Of a DNA stretch of 64,000 nucleotides, positions 42,519-50,902 are shown in pieces. Under the pieces are notes generated by a model that made no database searches, was not told the origin of the DNA, and worked only from the letters and a program-made list of their open reading frames with translations. The translations under genes and the position numbers were made by a program. Position 1 is the first letter of the stretch. Each line of letters begins with the position of its first letter. Origin of the DNA: Palsa-504 sp963705835 (lineage in GTDB: Bacteria > Actinomycetota > Actinomycetes > Streptosporangiales > Streptosporangiaceae); the NCBI GenBank assembly GCA_963705835.1, contig CAVPLC010000069.1, positions 1-64,000 of the forward strand, written 5' to 3'.

Positions 42519-43451
42519 TCAGAATATGGCGATGGGGTTGACGGGCGAGCCGGTCCCGGTGCTGAGGCGGAGCGGCGCGACGACGCAGAAGAACGACCAC
42601 CGGTTCAGCTCCTCGCATACCGCGGCGAGGTCATCGAGCTGCAGCCAGTCCATGAGGTGCAAGCCCATCGCGTTGATCGCTAGCACGTGCACGGGAAAGT
42701 CGACGCCCTCGGCCGCGCTTGGGGCCGTGTCGTTGTTGCCATCGCTGCCAAGGACCGCGATCCGGCGTTCGGCGAGCAGTTCCAGAGCCGGCGGATGCAG
42801 TCCTGCGCGTCCGTTCGCGGAATCCCAGGGCCCGAGGGCCCGGCGGCGGCTGCGGTGGCCGACCCTGATGAACAGCAGATCGCCCTGCTCGATCCGGACC
42901 TCCTGCGCCGCCTCCGCCGTGATCAGGTCGTCAGCGGTCACGTGATCACCCGGCTCCAGCCAGGACACCCCGCGCACTCGCGGGATGTCGAGCAGCAGGC
43001 CACGGCCGACGATCCCGTTGCCGGCCACCTCGATGGACAGCTCAGTCGCCCCCGCCGAGGTGACGGCGTCGGCACTGATGTCGTTGTAGAGGGTCCCGTC
43101 GAACATCACGTGAGACAGGGCATCGATGTGGCTGTCGACATTGCCGTGGATATTCATGGCCACCCGGTCCGTCGCGAACGAGAGTCCCGAACTGGTCCCC
43201 GTGTGGGTCATCTCGTGCACGGCGGGATCAGGATTGTCGGGCGCCACCTCGCTACCGATCGGCGCCGCCAGGGATACAGCGCGGCCACGCCAGACGTCAC
43301 TGGCCGCCGCGACGACGCCGGAAGCCGAGATGTTGTTCAGCGCTCCCTGCCGATCGGCTGGTCCCCACCGCGACATGCGCTTCACCCGAACGTAAAGCGC
43401 TCGAAACTCGGCCGCGCTCAGCTCGAAATCACCCATCCCAGGCATCGCCAT
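42519..43451 (-). CDS. Cyclase family protein
   Basis: 310-aa member of the cyclase/KynB family, larger than the one at 30.8 kb. An N-terminal helical region (LSAAEFRALYVRVKRMSRWG, then GALNNISASGVVAAASDVWRGR) precedes the metal-binding motif HGNVDSHIDALSHV. The first His of the usual HxGTHxDxPxH is present but GTH is DSH. Later segments are GRGLLLDIPRVRG and FPVHVLAINAMGLHLMDWLQLDDLA. Substrate unknown. It follows the cupin-like gene by 20 bp and is in its operon. The remnant at 16.2 kb is related to its first 60 residues. Confidence 0.82.
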   Translation of the reverse strand: MAMPGMGDFELSAAEFRALYVRVKRMSRWGPADRQGALNNISASGVVAAASDVWRGRAVSLAAPIGSEVAPDNPDPAVHEMTHTGTSSGLSFATDRVAMNIHGNVDSHIDALSHVMFDGTLYNDISADAVTSAGATELSIEVAGNGIVGRGLLLDIPRVRGVSWLEPGDHVTADDLITAEAAQEVRIEQGDLLFIRVGHRSRRRALGPWDSANGRAGLHPPALELLAERRIAVLGSDGNNDTAPSAAEGVDFPVHVLAINAMGLHLMDWLQLDDLAAVCEELNRWSFFCVVAPLRLSTGTGSPVNPIAIF

Positions 43452-43471
43452 CCCCTTCCGGCCGCGCGAGA

Positions 43472-44089
43472 TCAGCGGTTATCCCGGCCCGGATCACCAG
43501 GCGCGAGCGCACGCCAGGTTCCCGTCTCCGGATCGTATTCCTCCCGGTCGAACAGCAACATGTCATCACCCAGCAGGATCAGCGAGTAGGGGCTGGGACC
43601 CGAGCCAACGACGTGGCCGTGGTTGTGCACGTCCCGGGGCGGGACTAGGGTCGCCACGTCGCCATGGACAAGGGCGCGCTCGTTCGCGAGGTGCAGCTCG
43701 GCCACGCCGCCGGCGTGGCGAACCACATCCCATCGCTGGTGGGTCTCCACCCCGCGGACAGGGGCGATGCCAACCCAGCAGTGGTGAGAGTGGGTGTAGC
43801 CCATGACTCCTTCCGGACGATGGACAAGCACTAGCCTGGGACCTCGTTCGGGCCTCATGAGCCACCGGTTCCCAGGCGAACCGGACGGGATCTGCGCGAT
43901 CAGCGGACCGAAAAACTCGTCATCGGCGGCCAGATCCACCAGAACCCGCCCCACCTGGTGCATGTCGATCACATCAGCCGAACGGAGCGCATCGAGCCGA
44001 CCTACAAAGTGGCGGAGCGGACCTGGCAACGCGCTAGTACCCGTCTGCCCTCCAGCTGGATGCCGTTTCTCCTGGTATCTCGGGCCCAT
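43472..44089 (-). CDS. Cupin-like (cysteine dioxygenase-type) protein
   Basis: About 205-aa protein with a metal-binding beta-barrel pattern: GVMGYTHSHHCWVGIAPVRG, where GxTHSHH supplies the first His ligands, and LVPPRDVHNHGHVVGSG for the later His. An N-terminal helical part (LRHFVGRLDALRSADVIDMHQVG) resembles cysteine-dioxygenase-like thiol dioxygenases. A thiol or small-acid dioxygenase is plausible but unproven. I start at the ATG at 44089 because of the GGAGG ribosome-binding site; the frame opens further to 44122. The operator-like repeat is 54 bp upstream. Confidence 0.7.
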   Translation of the reverse strand: MGPRYQEKRHPAGGQTGTSALPGPLRHFVGRLDALRSADVIDMHQVGRVLVDLAADDEFFGPLIAQIPSGSPGNRWLMRPERGPRLVLVHRPEGVMGYTHSHHCWVGIAPVRGVETHQRWDVVRHAGGVAELHLANERALVHGDVATLVPPRDVHNHGHVVGSGPSPYSLILLGDDMLLFDREEYDPETGTWRALAPGDPGRDNR

Positions 44090-45120
44090 GCCGCCTCCGC
44101 TCGCCGCCAGGTGCCATTGCACCGCCGGTACGGGCGGATTTCATCACCCGAGCGAGGTGAAAGAACCAGCCTGACGGGTAACCGCTGCCTGGCCTCGAGC
44201 CGACGCCAGAGGGCGCGCTGAGCGCTGAGTCCGCCCGCGCCGACCGCGATCAGCAGGATCACGTTCAGCAGCAACTGCAGGGCGGAGCCGCCGGCTTCAT
44301 GCCAGCTGCCGAAGGCAAGGGAGAGGCCGATGTCGGCGGCCGCGGGAATCGTGGTGACCGAGATGAACACCCCGATGAGCGCACCGGCGCGCGCCTCGGT
44401 CAGGGACACCACGCCCACGATCCCGGCCAGGATCGCGACCACGACGGAGAACACGTTCGGGCTGTTGATGAGGGCGGAAACGGGCCTGATGCCGTGCAGG
44501 AACAGTTCCGGGGCCTTGCCGGCCGCCCGGACGGCCACGCCGAACGCGAGCGTGAGCACGATCGCCGCGGAGAACCCGAAAACCAGGGCGAGCAGGCCGT
44601 CACGCACGGCGCCGCGGTCCCGTTTGCTGATCCCGAGCGCCGCGGCGATGATCGCGTTGTACTCGGGGCCGACCACCATCGCCCCCACGATGAGGATCTG
44701 CGAGTTGGTCAGGATGCCCACGGCGGCGATCACCCCGGCGATGGCCAGCAGGATGAAGAAGCTCGGGGAATAGACCGCGCCCCCGCGGATGGTGGCTTCC
44801 ACCATTTCCCACACGGGGGCAATCTCGCTGGCGGGAGAACCGATCCTGCCGCCGGGGCGGGAAGAGGGGTCGGTACCGAGGGAGGCGGCTACCTGGTCCA
44901 CGGTGATCGCGCTGTCGCGATCAAGGCCGAGACCGCGTAGCGCGCGGAACACGGCGTTGGCGGCACCGCCCCGCACGTCGAACAGAATTGCGTCGCCGGC
45001 TGGCCGGCGTCCGGCTCCCTGGAGCACGATCAGGTTCTGGACACCGGGAAGATCCGCGAGCCTGTCGAGCAGCCGCGCGGTGACGCTCGGCGGGCTCACC
45101 ACGCGGACGTGCAGCATCAC
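44002..45120 (-). CDS. DUF389 family membrane protein
   Basis: Up to 372 aa. A ferredoxin-like N-terminal domain (LHVRVVSPPSVTARLLDRLADLPGVQNLIVLQGAG) is followed by six membrane helices of the DUF389 domain (IAGVIAAVGILTNSQILIVGAMVVGPEYNAIIAAALGI; GVFISVTTIPAAADIGLSLAFG). Function unknown. The domain ends near 44170. The open frame then runs 50 codons through an operator-like repeat and into the cupin gene, with no family similarity. The native stop has probably been lost by a sequence shift, and the true end should be close to 44150. Confidence 0.78.
   Translation of the reverse strand: MMLHVRVVSPPSVTARLLDRLADLPGVQNLIVLQGAGRRPAGDAILFDVRGGAANAVFRALRGLGLDRDSAITVDQVAASLGTDPSSRPGGRIGSPASEIAPVWEMVEATIRGGAVYSPSFFILLAIAGVIAAVGILTNSQILIVGAMVVGPEYNAIIAAALGISKRDRGAVRDGLLALVFGFSAAIVLTLAFGVAVRAAGKAPELFLHGIRPVSALINSPNVFSVVVAILAGIVGVVSLTEARAGALIGVFISVTTIPAAADIGLSLAFGSWHEAGGSALQLLLNVILLIAVGAGGLSAQRALWRRLEARQRLPVRLVLSPRSGDEIRPYRRCNGTWRRAEAAWARDTRRNGIQLEGRRVLARCQVRSATL
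44144..44160. promoter_or_regulatory. Operator-like inverted repeat, site 17
   Basis: TCACCC-GAGCG-AGGTGA, one mismatch, 54 bp before the cupin/cyclase operon. Confidence 0.6.
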
Positions 45121-45182
45121 GATCCCGCCTTAGCTCAGGAGCCACGTGAGAAGGTCATGAACGAGGCTGTCATGTTGCCGCA

Positions 45183-45199
45183 TCACCCCTGCGAGGTGA
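45183..45199. promoter_or_regulatory. Operator-like inverted repeat, site 18
   Basis: TCACCC-CTGCG-AGGTGA, one mismatch. It lies in the last codons of the ClC gene, 62 bp before the DUF389 gene it probably controls. Confidence 0.6.
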
Positions 45200-46556
45200 C
45201 GGTGGGATCAGGCGCCGGAGCGGGCCCGGCCGTGACAGCGGAGCCCGCTTGAGCCTCGCCGGCCGCCTCGGTTGCTGGCGCAGGCGCAAGCCTGGCCGCG
45301 GCAACGTAGGCCACCACGACCGCCACGATCACCAGCGGCATCACGGCCACGCCGTCCGAGAACAGCAGGATCGTCGCTATCAGCACCGACGTCAGCGGGA
45401 GGTCGAGCATCACCACGCACATCGCTCCTATGCCCGTGGCCACGCCCACGACCAGCGGCAAGCCGGGAAGGTGCGACAACGCCATGCCGCCCGCCCCGCC
45501 GATGAACAGCGCCGGGAACGTGGGGCCGCCGCGGAAGCTGCTCAGCGATACGCCGTAGGCCAGGCTCTTGCACACCATGAGCAGCAGCAGGGCCCCGACG
45601 GTGTACGAGGCACTGTGCGTTACGAGCGGCCCCAGCGCGGTCTGCCCGTCGAACAGGACCTCCGAGGAGTTCTTGCCCGCGCCTTCGGCGTAGGCGATGG
45701 CAAGTCCCCCGATGACCAGGCCCGCCACCAGGGCGGCGAGCGGAGGCGAGCGCAGCGAATACGGCTGCAGCCGCAGGCCCAGCCACCGGATGCCCGAGCC
45801 GACCAGGGCCGCAGCCAGCCCGATGACCACGGCCCAGCCGAACTCCGCCGCGGTCGGCGAGCCGAGATGCGGCAGACCGGGAATGGCCAGGGAGAAGGTG
45901 CCCAGGCCGGTCCAGGCGTTCAGCCCGGTGAAGATGAGCGAGCCGATGCCCGCGGCGAGCAGGCCGGGCACGAGCACCAGCCCGAGCATCGGGCCGCCGA
46001 GCCCGGACGCCTCCATCAGGAGGAACGCGCCGATGAGGGGCGAACCCAGCAGCGTGCTGATGGCCGCGAAGCTGCCCGCCGAGGCGAGGACGGCGGTCGC
46101 CTGGTCGGGTACGTCACGGCGGGCCGCCCGCAGGGCGAGCACGACCAGCCCGCCGCCGATGGCGATGAGGGGCGCCTCCGGCCCGAGCACCGCGCCGAAG
46201 ATCAACGTGGCCAGGGCCGCCAGGATGACGCCGGGCAGCTGGGCCGGGCCCGGGGGGCGGTGGGTCTTGAATCCTTCCGCCGGGGACGCGCCGCCGCTGC
46301 CGGGCAGGTACCGGATGGCCAGCCCGGTCAGCACGCCGCCCACCGCCAGCACGGGCAGTGGCCACCACACCGGCTCGGCGTGGAAGCCCAGGCCGTGCGG
46401 AAGATGGGTGAAGATCTCCGGTTGGAGGTAGTTGACCAGCGCGAGGAAGCCGTAAGCGGCGGCGGAGACCGGAACCCCGAAAGCCGCCGCGATGACCAGC
46501 AGCCGGAGGTAACTCCGGCTGCGCAGCAGAGCGCGCGGATCCGACGGCATGGTCAC
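45183..46556 (-). CDS. ClC-family chloride channel/transporter
   Basis: 457-aa ClC protein with about 10 membrane segments. The selectivity motifs are recognisable but non-standard: GSGGASPAEGF for GSGIP (the Ser is kept), GAVLGPEAPLIAIGGG for GREGP (the gating Glu is kept in P-E-A-P), and FRGGPTFPALFIGGAGG for the third loop. It moves Cl- and perhaps H+; bacterial ClC exchangers help in extreme acid resistance alongside glutamate decarboxylase. No CBS domains. Start GTG at 46556 (ATG two codons on). An operator-like repeat is 34 bp upstream and another overlaps its stop. Confidence 0.88.
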   Translation of the reverse strand: MTMPSDPRALLRSRSYLRLLVIAAAFGVPVSAAAYGFLALVNYLQPEIFTHLPHGLGFHAEPVWWPLPVLAVGGVLTGLAIRYLPGSGGASPAEGFKTHRPPGPAQLPGVILAALATLIFGAVLGPEAPLIAIGGGLVVLALRAARRDVPDQATAVLASAGSFAAISTLLGSPLIGAFLLMEASGLGGPMLGLVLVPGLLAAGIGSLIFTGLNAWTGLGTFSLAIPGLPHLGSPTAAEFGWAVVIGLAAALVGSGIRWLGLRLQPYSLRSPPLAALVAGLVIGGLAIAYAEGAGKNSSEVLFDGQTALGPLVTHSASYTVGALLLLMVCKSLAYGVSLSSFRGGPTFPALFIGGAGGMALSHLPGLPLVVGVATGIGAMCVVMLDLPLTSVLIATILLFSDGVAVMPLVIVAVVVAYVAAARLAPAPATEAAGEAQAGSAVTAGPAPAPDPTVTSQG

Positions 46557-46590
46557 CGGTCCATCGTGAGCCGGACCGGCCCGCGGCGGC

Positions 46591-46607
46591 TCACCTGCCG
46601 TGGGTGA
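46591..46607. promoter_or_regulatory. Operator-like inverted repeat, site 19
   Basis: TCACCT-GCCGT-GGGTGA, one mismatch, 34 bp before the ClC gene. Confidence 0.65.
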
Positions 46608-46619
46608 GCGTGGGACGGT

Positions 46620-47348
46620 TCACGCGGGCTTGGCGCACGCCAGCCAGATCCGGTCCGCGCCGTTCTGGTCGACGGAGTTGCCGTCGCCGCCGATGACCTC
46701 GATGCCGGTGAACCGGCGGCGTAGCGCGGCCTTGATCTCGCCGACCGGGAACGATCTCATCCGGACGACCTGCGTGAGCAGCCGGTATCGTCCGTCTCGC
46801 TGGAGCTCGAATACCTCAATGTGCCACTCGAACATCACCCCGTTAGGTGTCCGTACTGTTATCAGCAGATAATGGCCGGCGAATGGCTGCACGATCTTCG
46901 GGGTGCTGGCCATCGTCATGAGGTATCTGACGGTGGCGATGTCGAACACGAAGACGCCTCCCGGGTTGAGGTGCCGGTACGCGCAGCCGAAAAAGCTCTT
47001 CCAGGCCGAGAGGCTGAGCAGGTGATTGACGCCCTGATAGGCGCAGACGATGGCGTCAAATCTGGCGCTGAGCGTGAAGCTGGTCATATCGGCCAGATAG
47101 AGCGGGGTTCCGGCGGCGAGCTTCTCCCGGGCCGCGGCCAGCATGCCAGGTGAGATATCCAGGCCGCTGACCTGGTAGGCGGGCGAGAGCAGCGCGGTGA
47201 TGGCGCCGGTTCCGCAGGCGACATCAAGCAGGGTCGTAACCCCGCCGTGACGCCGCTCGAGGATCTCGCGGATAAGTGCCGCCTCGGTGGCGGAATCGCC
47301 CGTCACGGCGTCGTAGTGCGGGGCCAGCACGTCGTAATCCGCCATCAT
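46620..47348 (-). CDS. Class I SAM-dependent methyltransferase
   Basis: About 242-aa Rossmann methyltransferase: DYDVLAPHYDAVTGD at the start, motif I LLDVACGTGAITALL, SGLDISPGMLAAAREKL, FDAIVCAYQGVNHLL and a GGVFVFDIATVRYL strand. The substrate is unknown. I place the start at the tandem ATGs 47348/47345 just before ADYDVLAPHYD, because upstream in-frame ATGs at 47381-47384 fall in the operator-like repeat. Convergence or operon with ClC is not implied: each has its own site. Confidence 0.78.
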   Translation of the reverse strand: MMADYDVLAPHYDAVTGDSATEAALIREILERRHGGVTTLLDVACGTGAITALLSPAYQVSGLDISPGMLAAAREKLAAGTPLYLADMTSFTLSARFDAIVCAYQGVNHLLSLSAWKSFFGCAYRHLNPGGVFVFDIATVRYLMTMASTPKIVQPFAGHYLLITVRTPNGVMFEWHIEVFELQRDGRYRLLTQVVRMRSFPVGEIKAALRRRFTGIEVIGGDGNSVDQNGADRIWLACAKPA

Positions 47349-47380
47349 CTGAGCTTCGGCAGGCGAACCGGCGGGCGGCA

Positions 47381-47397
47381 TCATGCGCGGCGGGTGA
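47381..47397. promoter_or_regulatory. Operator-like inverted repeat, site 20
   Basis: TCATGC-GCGGC-GGGTGA, left arm imperfect, between the divergent methyltransferase (32 bp) and cydDC (73 bp). Confidence 0.5.
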
Positions 47398-47470
47398 CGA
47401 CGCGGGAATGCGCCGCCGTCAGCATCGAGGTCATGCGGGTACACGATTTGCCGGCGATCCCCCGCCGACC

Positions 47471-49184
47471 GTGAGGGCGGTCGATCCGCGGCTGCTGCGG
47501 CAGGCCGGGCCGGCCCGCCGGTACCTGGCGGTCACGGTCACGCTCGGCCTGGCCGGCGCGGTGCTGATCCTGCTGCAGGCGGATCTGCTGTCGCGGGCCC
47601 TCGCGGGGGCGGCGCGCGGCACCGGGCTCGGCGCGCTGTCCGTGGTACTGGCCTGGCTCGCCGTGGTAGTGGCCGGGCGGGCCGTCGCGGCGGCCGGAGG
47701 GTGAGGCCGCGGCGCTGCGCGCGGCGGCCGCGGTGCAGTCGGGACTGCGGCGACGGCTCTGCGCCCACGTCCTGCGGCTGGGCCCGCGGTGGCTCGGCGG
47801 CCAGCAGGCCGGGGAGATCACGACGCTCGCGACCAAGGGGCTCGACAGCCTTGACGCCTACTTCGCCCGGTACCTGCCGCGCCTGGTAATGGCGGTGGCG
47901 GTCCCGCTGGCCGTGCTGGTCCGGGTGGGGTTCGCGGACTGGATCTCCGCGGTGATCATCGCGGTGACGTTGCCGCTGATACCGATATTCGCCGTTCTCA
48001 TCGGATGGCACACCCGGGCTCAGGCCCAGCGGCAGTGGCAACTGCTGTCCCGGCTGGGGGGGCATTTCCTCGACGTGGTGGCGGGCCTGCCGACCCTGAA
48101 GCTGTTCGGCCGCGCCCGGGCCCAGGCCGAGGTGATCAAGACCGTCACCGACGCGCACCGCAAGGCGACCATGGCGACGCTACGGGTGGCGTTCTTGTCC
48201 GCCCTCGCCCTGGAGCTCATCGCGGCGCTGGCTACCGCGCTGGTCGCCGTCGAGATCGGCCTGCGGCTGCTGGCCGGCCACGTCGGCTATCAGACGGCGC
48301 TGCTGGTCCTGCTGCTCACCCCCGAGGCCTACCTGCCGCTGCGCAGTGCGGGCGCCGAGTTCCACGCCAGCGCGGACGGTACCGCGGCGGCGCGGCGCGT
48401 CTTCGAGATCCTCGACACCCCGCTGCCCGGTCCGCCGGTCGCCGCGGGCGCCGAGGTCGACCTGAGCCGCGAAGATATCGCGCTCCGGGCGGTGAACCTG
48501 ACGTACCCGAGCCGGGGACGGCCGGTGATCGACGGCATCAACCTGACCATCCGGCCTGGGGAGCACATCGTCCTGACGGGCCCGAGCGGCGCGGGAAAAA
48601 GCTCGCTGCTGGCCCTGCTGCTCCGTTTCGTCGTCCCGGCCAGCGGGACCATCACGGCAGGCGGCGTCGAGCTGGCTCAGATCCCGGCCGATCGCTGGCG
48701 GGCGCAGATCGCCTGGGTTCCGCAGCACCCGCACCTGTTCGCCACGACCGTGGCCCGCAACATCGCCCTGGGCCAGCCCGGGGCCCGGCGGCCGGAGATC
48801 GTGGCGGCCGCGCGCCTGGCCGGGGCGGACGACTTCATCCGGCGGCTGCCGCGCGGCTACGACACCCCGCTGACCGAGGGCGCCCGCGACCTCTCGGCCG
48901 GGCAGCGGCAGAAGATCGCGCTGGCCAGGGCGTTCCTGCGGCAGGCCCCGGTCCTGCTGCTCGATGAGCCCACCGCCCATCTCGACCCGGCCAGCGCCGA
49001 GGCGGTCATGGCCGCCATCGAGACCCAGATGGCCGAACGAACCGTCATCCTCGTGACCCACCGGCCGCCGCCTCAGGCGGACGGCGCCGCCCGGATCCTG
49101 GTGCTCGACCAGGGTCGGCTCGGCCGCCCGGACGATCCGGGCGAGGCACGGGACCAGCAGGCCGGGCTGGCGGTGGTGCCATGA
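47471..49184 (+). CDS. cydD: ABC transporter CydD, cytochrome bd assembly (one frameshift)
   Basis: Half-transporter of the CydDC exporter needed to assemble cytochrome bd (exports cysteine/glutathione-like thiols, and affects heme insertion). About 570 aa when joined. Six membrane helices with an unusually close match to CydD (GGQQAGEITTLATKGLDSLDAYFARYLPRLV). Then an ATPase domain with Walker A GPSGAGKS, signature LSAGQRQKIALARAF and Walker B VLLLDEPTAHLD. One extra G at 47699-47701 breaks the frame; without it the sequence reads AGGEAAALR. GTG start. Its stop overlaps the cydC start by 4 bp. Confidence 0.87.
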
Positions 49185-50880
49185 CCGCCGGGCGCGATCC
49201 GTTGCTCCGGCTGCTCGCGCTGGCCTTCGGGATCCCGGCCGCTGCGCGGCCGGCTGCTGCTCGCGGTCGCGGCGGGCGCCGCCGCCACCGGCTGCGGCGT
49301 CGCGCTGCTGGCGGTGTCGGGGTTCCTGCTCGCCCGGGCGTCGCAGCATCCCGGCATCCTGGCGATCTCGGCGGCCGTGGTGGCCGTCCGGGCGCTGAGC
49401 GCCGGCCGGGGAGTCTCCCGCTATCTCGAGCGCCTCGCGTCACACGACGCCGCGTTCCGGATCCTGGCCGACGTCCGGGTCCGCATCTACCGGCGGCTGG
49501 AGCGCCTCGCCCCGGCCGGGCTGGCCGCCTTCTCCTCCGGTGACCTGCTCACACGGCTGGTCAGCGACGTCGACGCGACCCAGGACCTGTTCATCAGGGG
49601 CATCGCCCCGCCGCTCGCGGCCGCTCTCGTCGGCGCCGGCGCGGTCGTCGCCTGCCTGCTGATCCTCGCGCCCGCCGGGGCCGCGCTCGCGGCCGGACTG
49701 CTGGCGGCGGGGATCGGCATCCCGGTCCTGGCCGCCAGGGCCGCGCGCGGCGCGGCACGGCGCATCGCCCCGTCGCGGGGGCACCTGGCCGCGACGTTCA
49801 CCGACCTGCTGGCGGGCGCGGGCGAGTTGCACGCCTATGGCGCCCAGGAGGCGGCGCTGGCCTCGGTGACGGCGGCCGACGCCGACCTGACCAGGCAGGC
49901 CCGCCGGAACGCCGCGGTGTCCGGGCTCAGCGCGGGCCTGAGTTCGGCCGTCGCCGGGCTGACCGTGTGGGGCGTCCTGCTGCTCGGCGTCGCGGCCACC
50001 GGAGGCGGGGCGCTGACCAGGGTTCCGCTGGCGGTCCTGACGCTGACCGCGCTCGCCTCCTTCGAGGCCGTCATCGCCCTGCCCGCCGCGGCGGTCCAGC
50101 TCGGCCAGGCCCGCGTGTCGGCCCGCCGGATCGCGGCGGTCCTGGACGCGCCGGACCCGGTGCGCGAGCCCGCCATGCCGCGGCCAGTGCCGACCGGCCC
50201 GGTATCGGTCAGCCTGCGCGGCGTTCAGGTCCGGTACCGGCCCGACGGCCCGGCCGCCCTCGACGGGGTCGACCTCGACCTGCCGCCGGGACGACGGGTA
50301 GCCCTGATCGGCCCGAACGGGGCGGGGAAATCCACGGTCGCCAATGTGCTGCTCCGCTTCGTCGACGTGACCGCGGGCACGGTCACGCTCAACGGCCAGG
50401 ACCTGGCCAGCTACTCCGCAGACGACGTTCCGGACCAGAATCGGCGGCTGCCCGCAGGATCCGCACATCTTCGACGCATCCCTGCGGGACAACCTCCGGC
50501 TGGCCCGGCCCGGGGCCACCGACGAACAGCTGGCCGAGGCCGCGGCCCAGGTCAGGCTGCTGGACTGGATCGAGTCGCTGCCGCTCGGCTGGGATACGCC
50601 GGTCGGCTCTCACGGGGCCGCGCTGTCCGGCGGCCAGCGCCAGCGGCTGGCCCTGGCCCGGGCCTTGCTGGCCGATCCCGCGCTGCTCATCCTCGACGAG
50701 CCCACCGCCCACCTCGATCGCCGAACGCGCCACGCGCTGCTCAGCGACCTCCTGTCCGCGGCGGCCGGGCGCACGGTGCTGCTCATCACCCACGACCTCG
50801 ACGGGCTCGATCAGGTCGACCAGGTCATCGCGCTCGACGGCGGGAAGGTCGCCGGGTCTTACCCCGCCCGGGTGAGTTGA
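49181..50880 (+). CDS. cydC: ABC transporter CydC, cytochrome bd assembly (two frameshifts)
   Basis: Partner of CydD. Start MTAGRDPLLRLLALAFGIP, shift near 49245, then a membrane domain with the CydC-like RALSAGRGVSRYLERLASHDAAFRILADVRVRIYRRLERLAP. Walker A is GPNGAGKS. A second shift comes from an extra C at 50430-50431, whose removal restores RIGGCPQDPHIFD. The signature LSGGQRQRLALARAL and Walker B LLILDEPTAHLD follow. The intact motifs either side of both breaks favour sequence errors. Together with cydD it supports the cydAB oxidase encoded 10 kb upstream. Confidence 0.82.
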
Positions 50881-50902
50881 CGCGGGCCGCGGCCGCCCGG
50901 GG

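Noticed and set aside
50859..50875. TTACCC-CGCCC-GGGTGA, resembling the 17-bp motif
   Set aside because: It lies at the end of cydC facing the end of LuxR2, with no promoter position nearby. Likely chance in GC-rich coding DNA.
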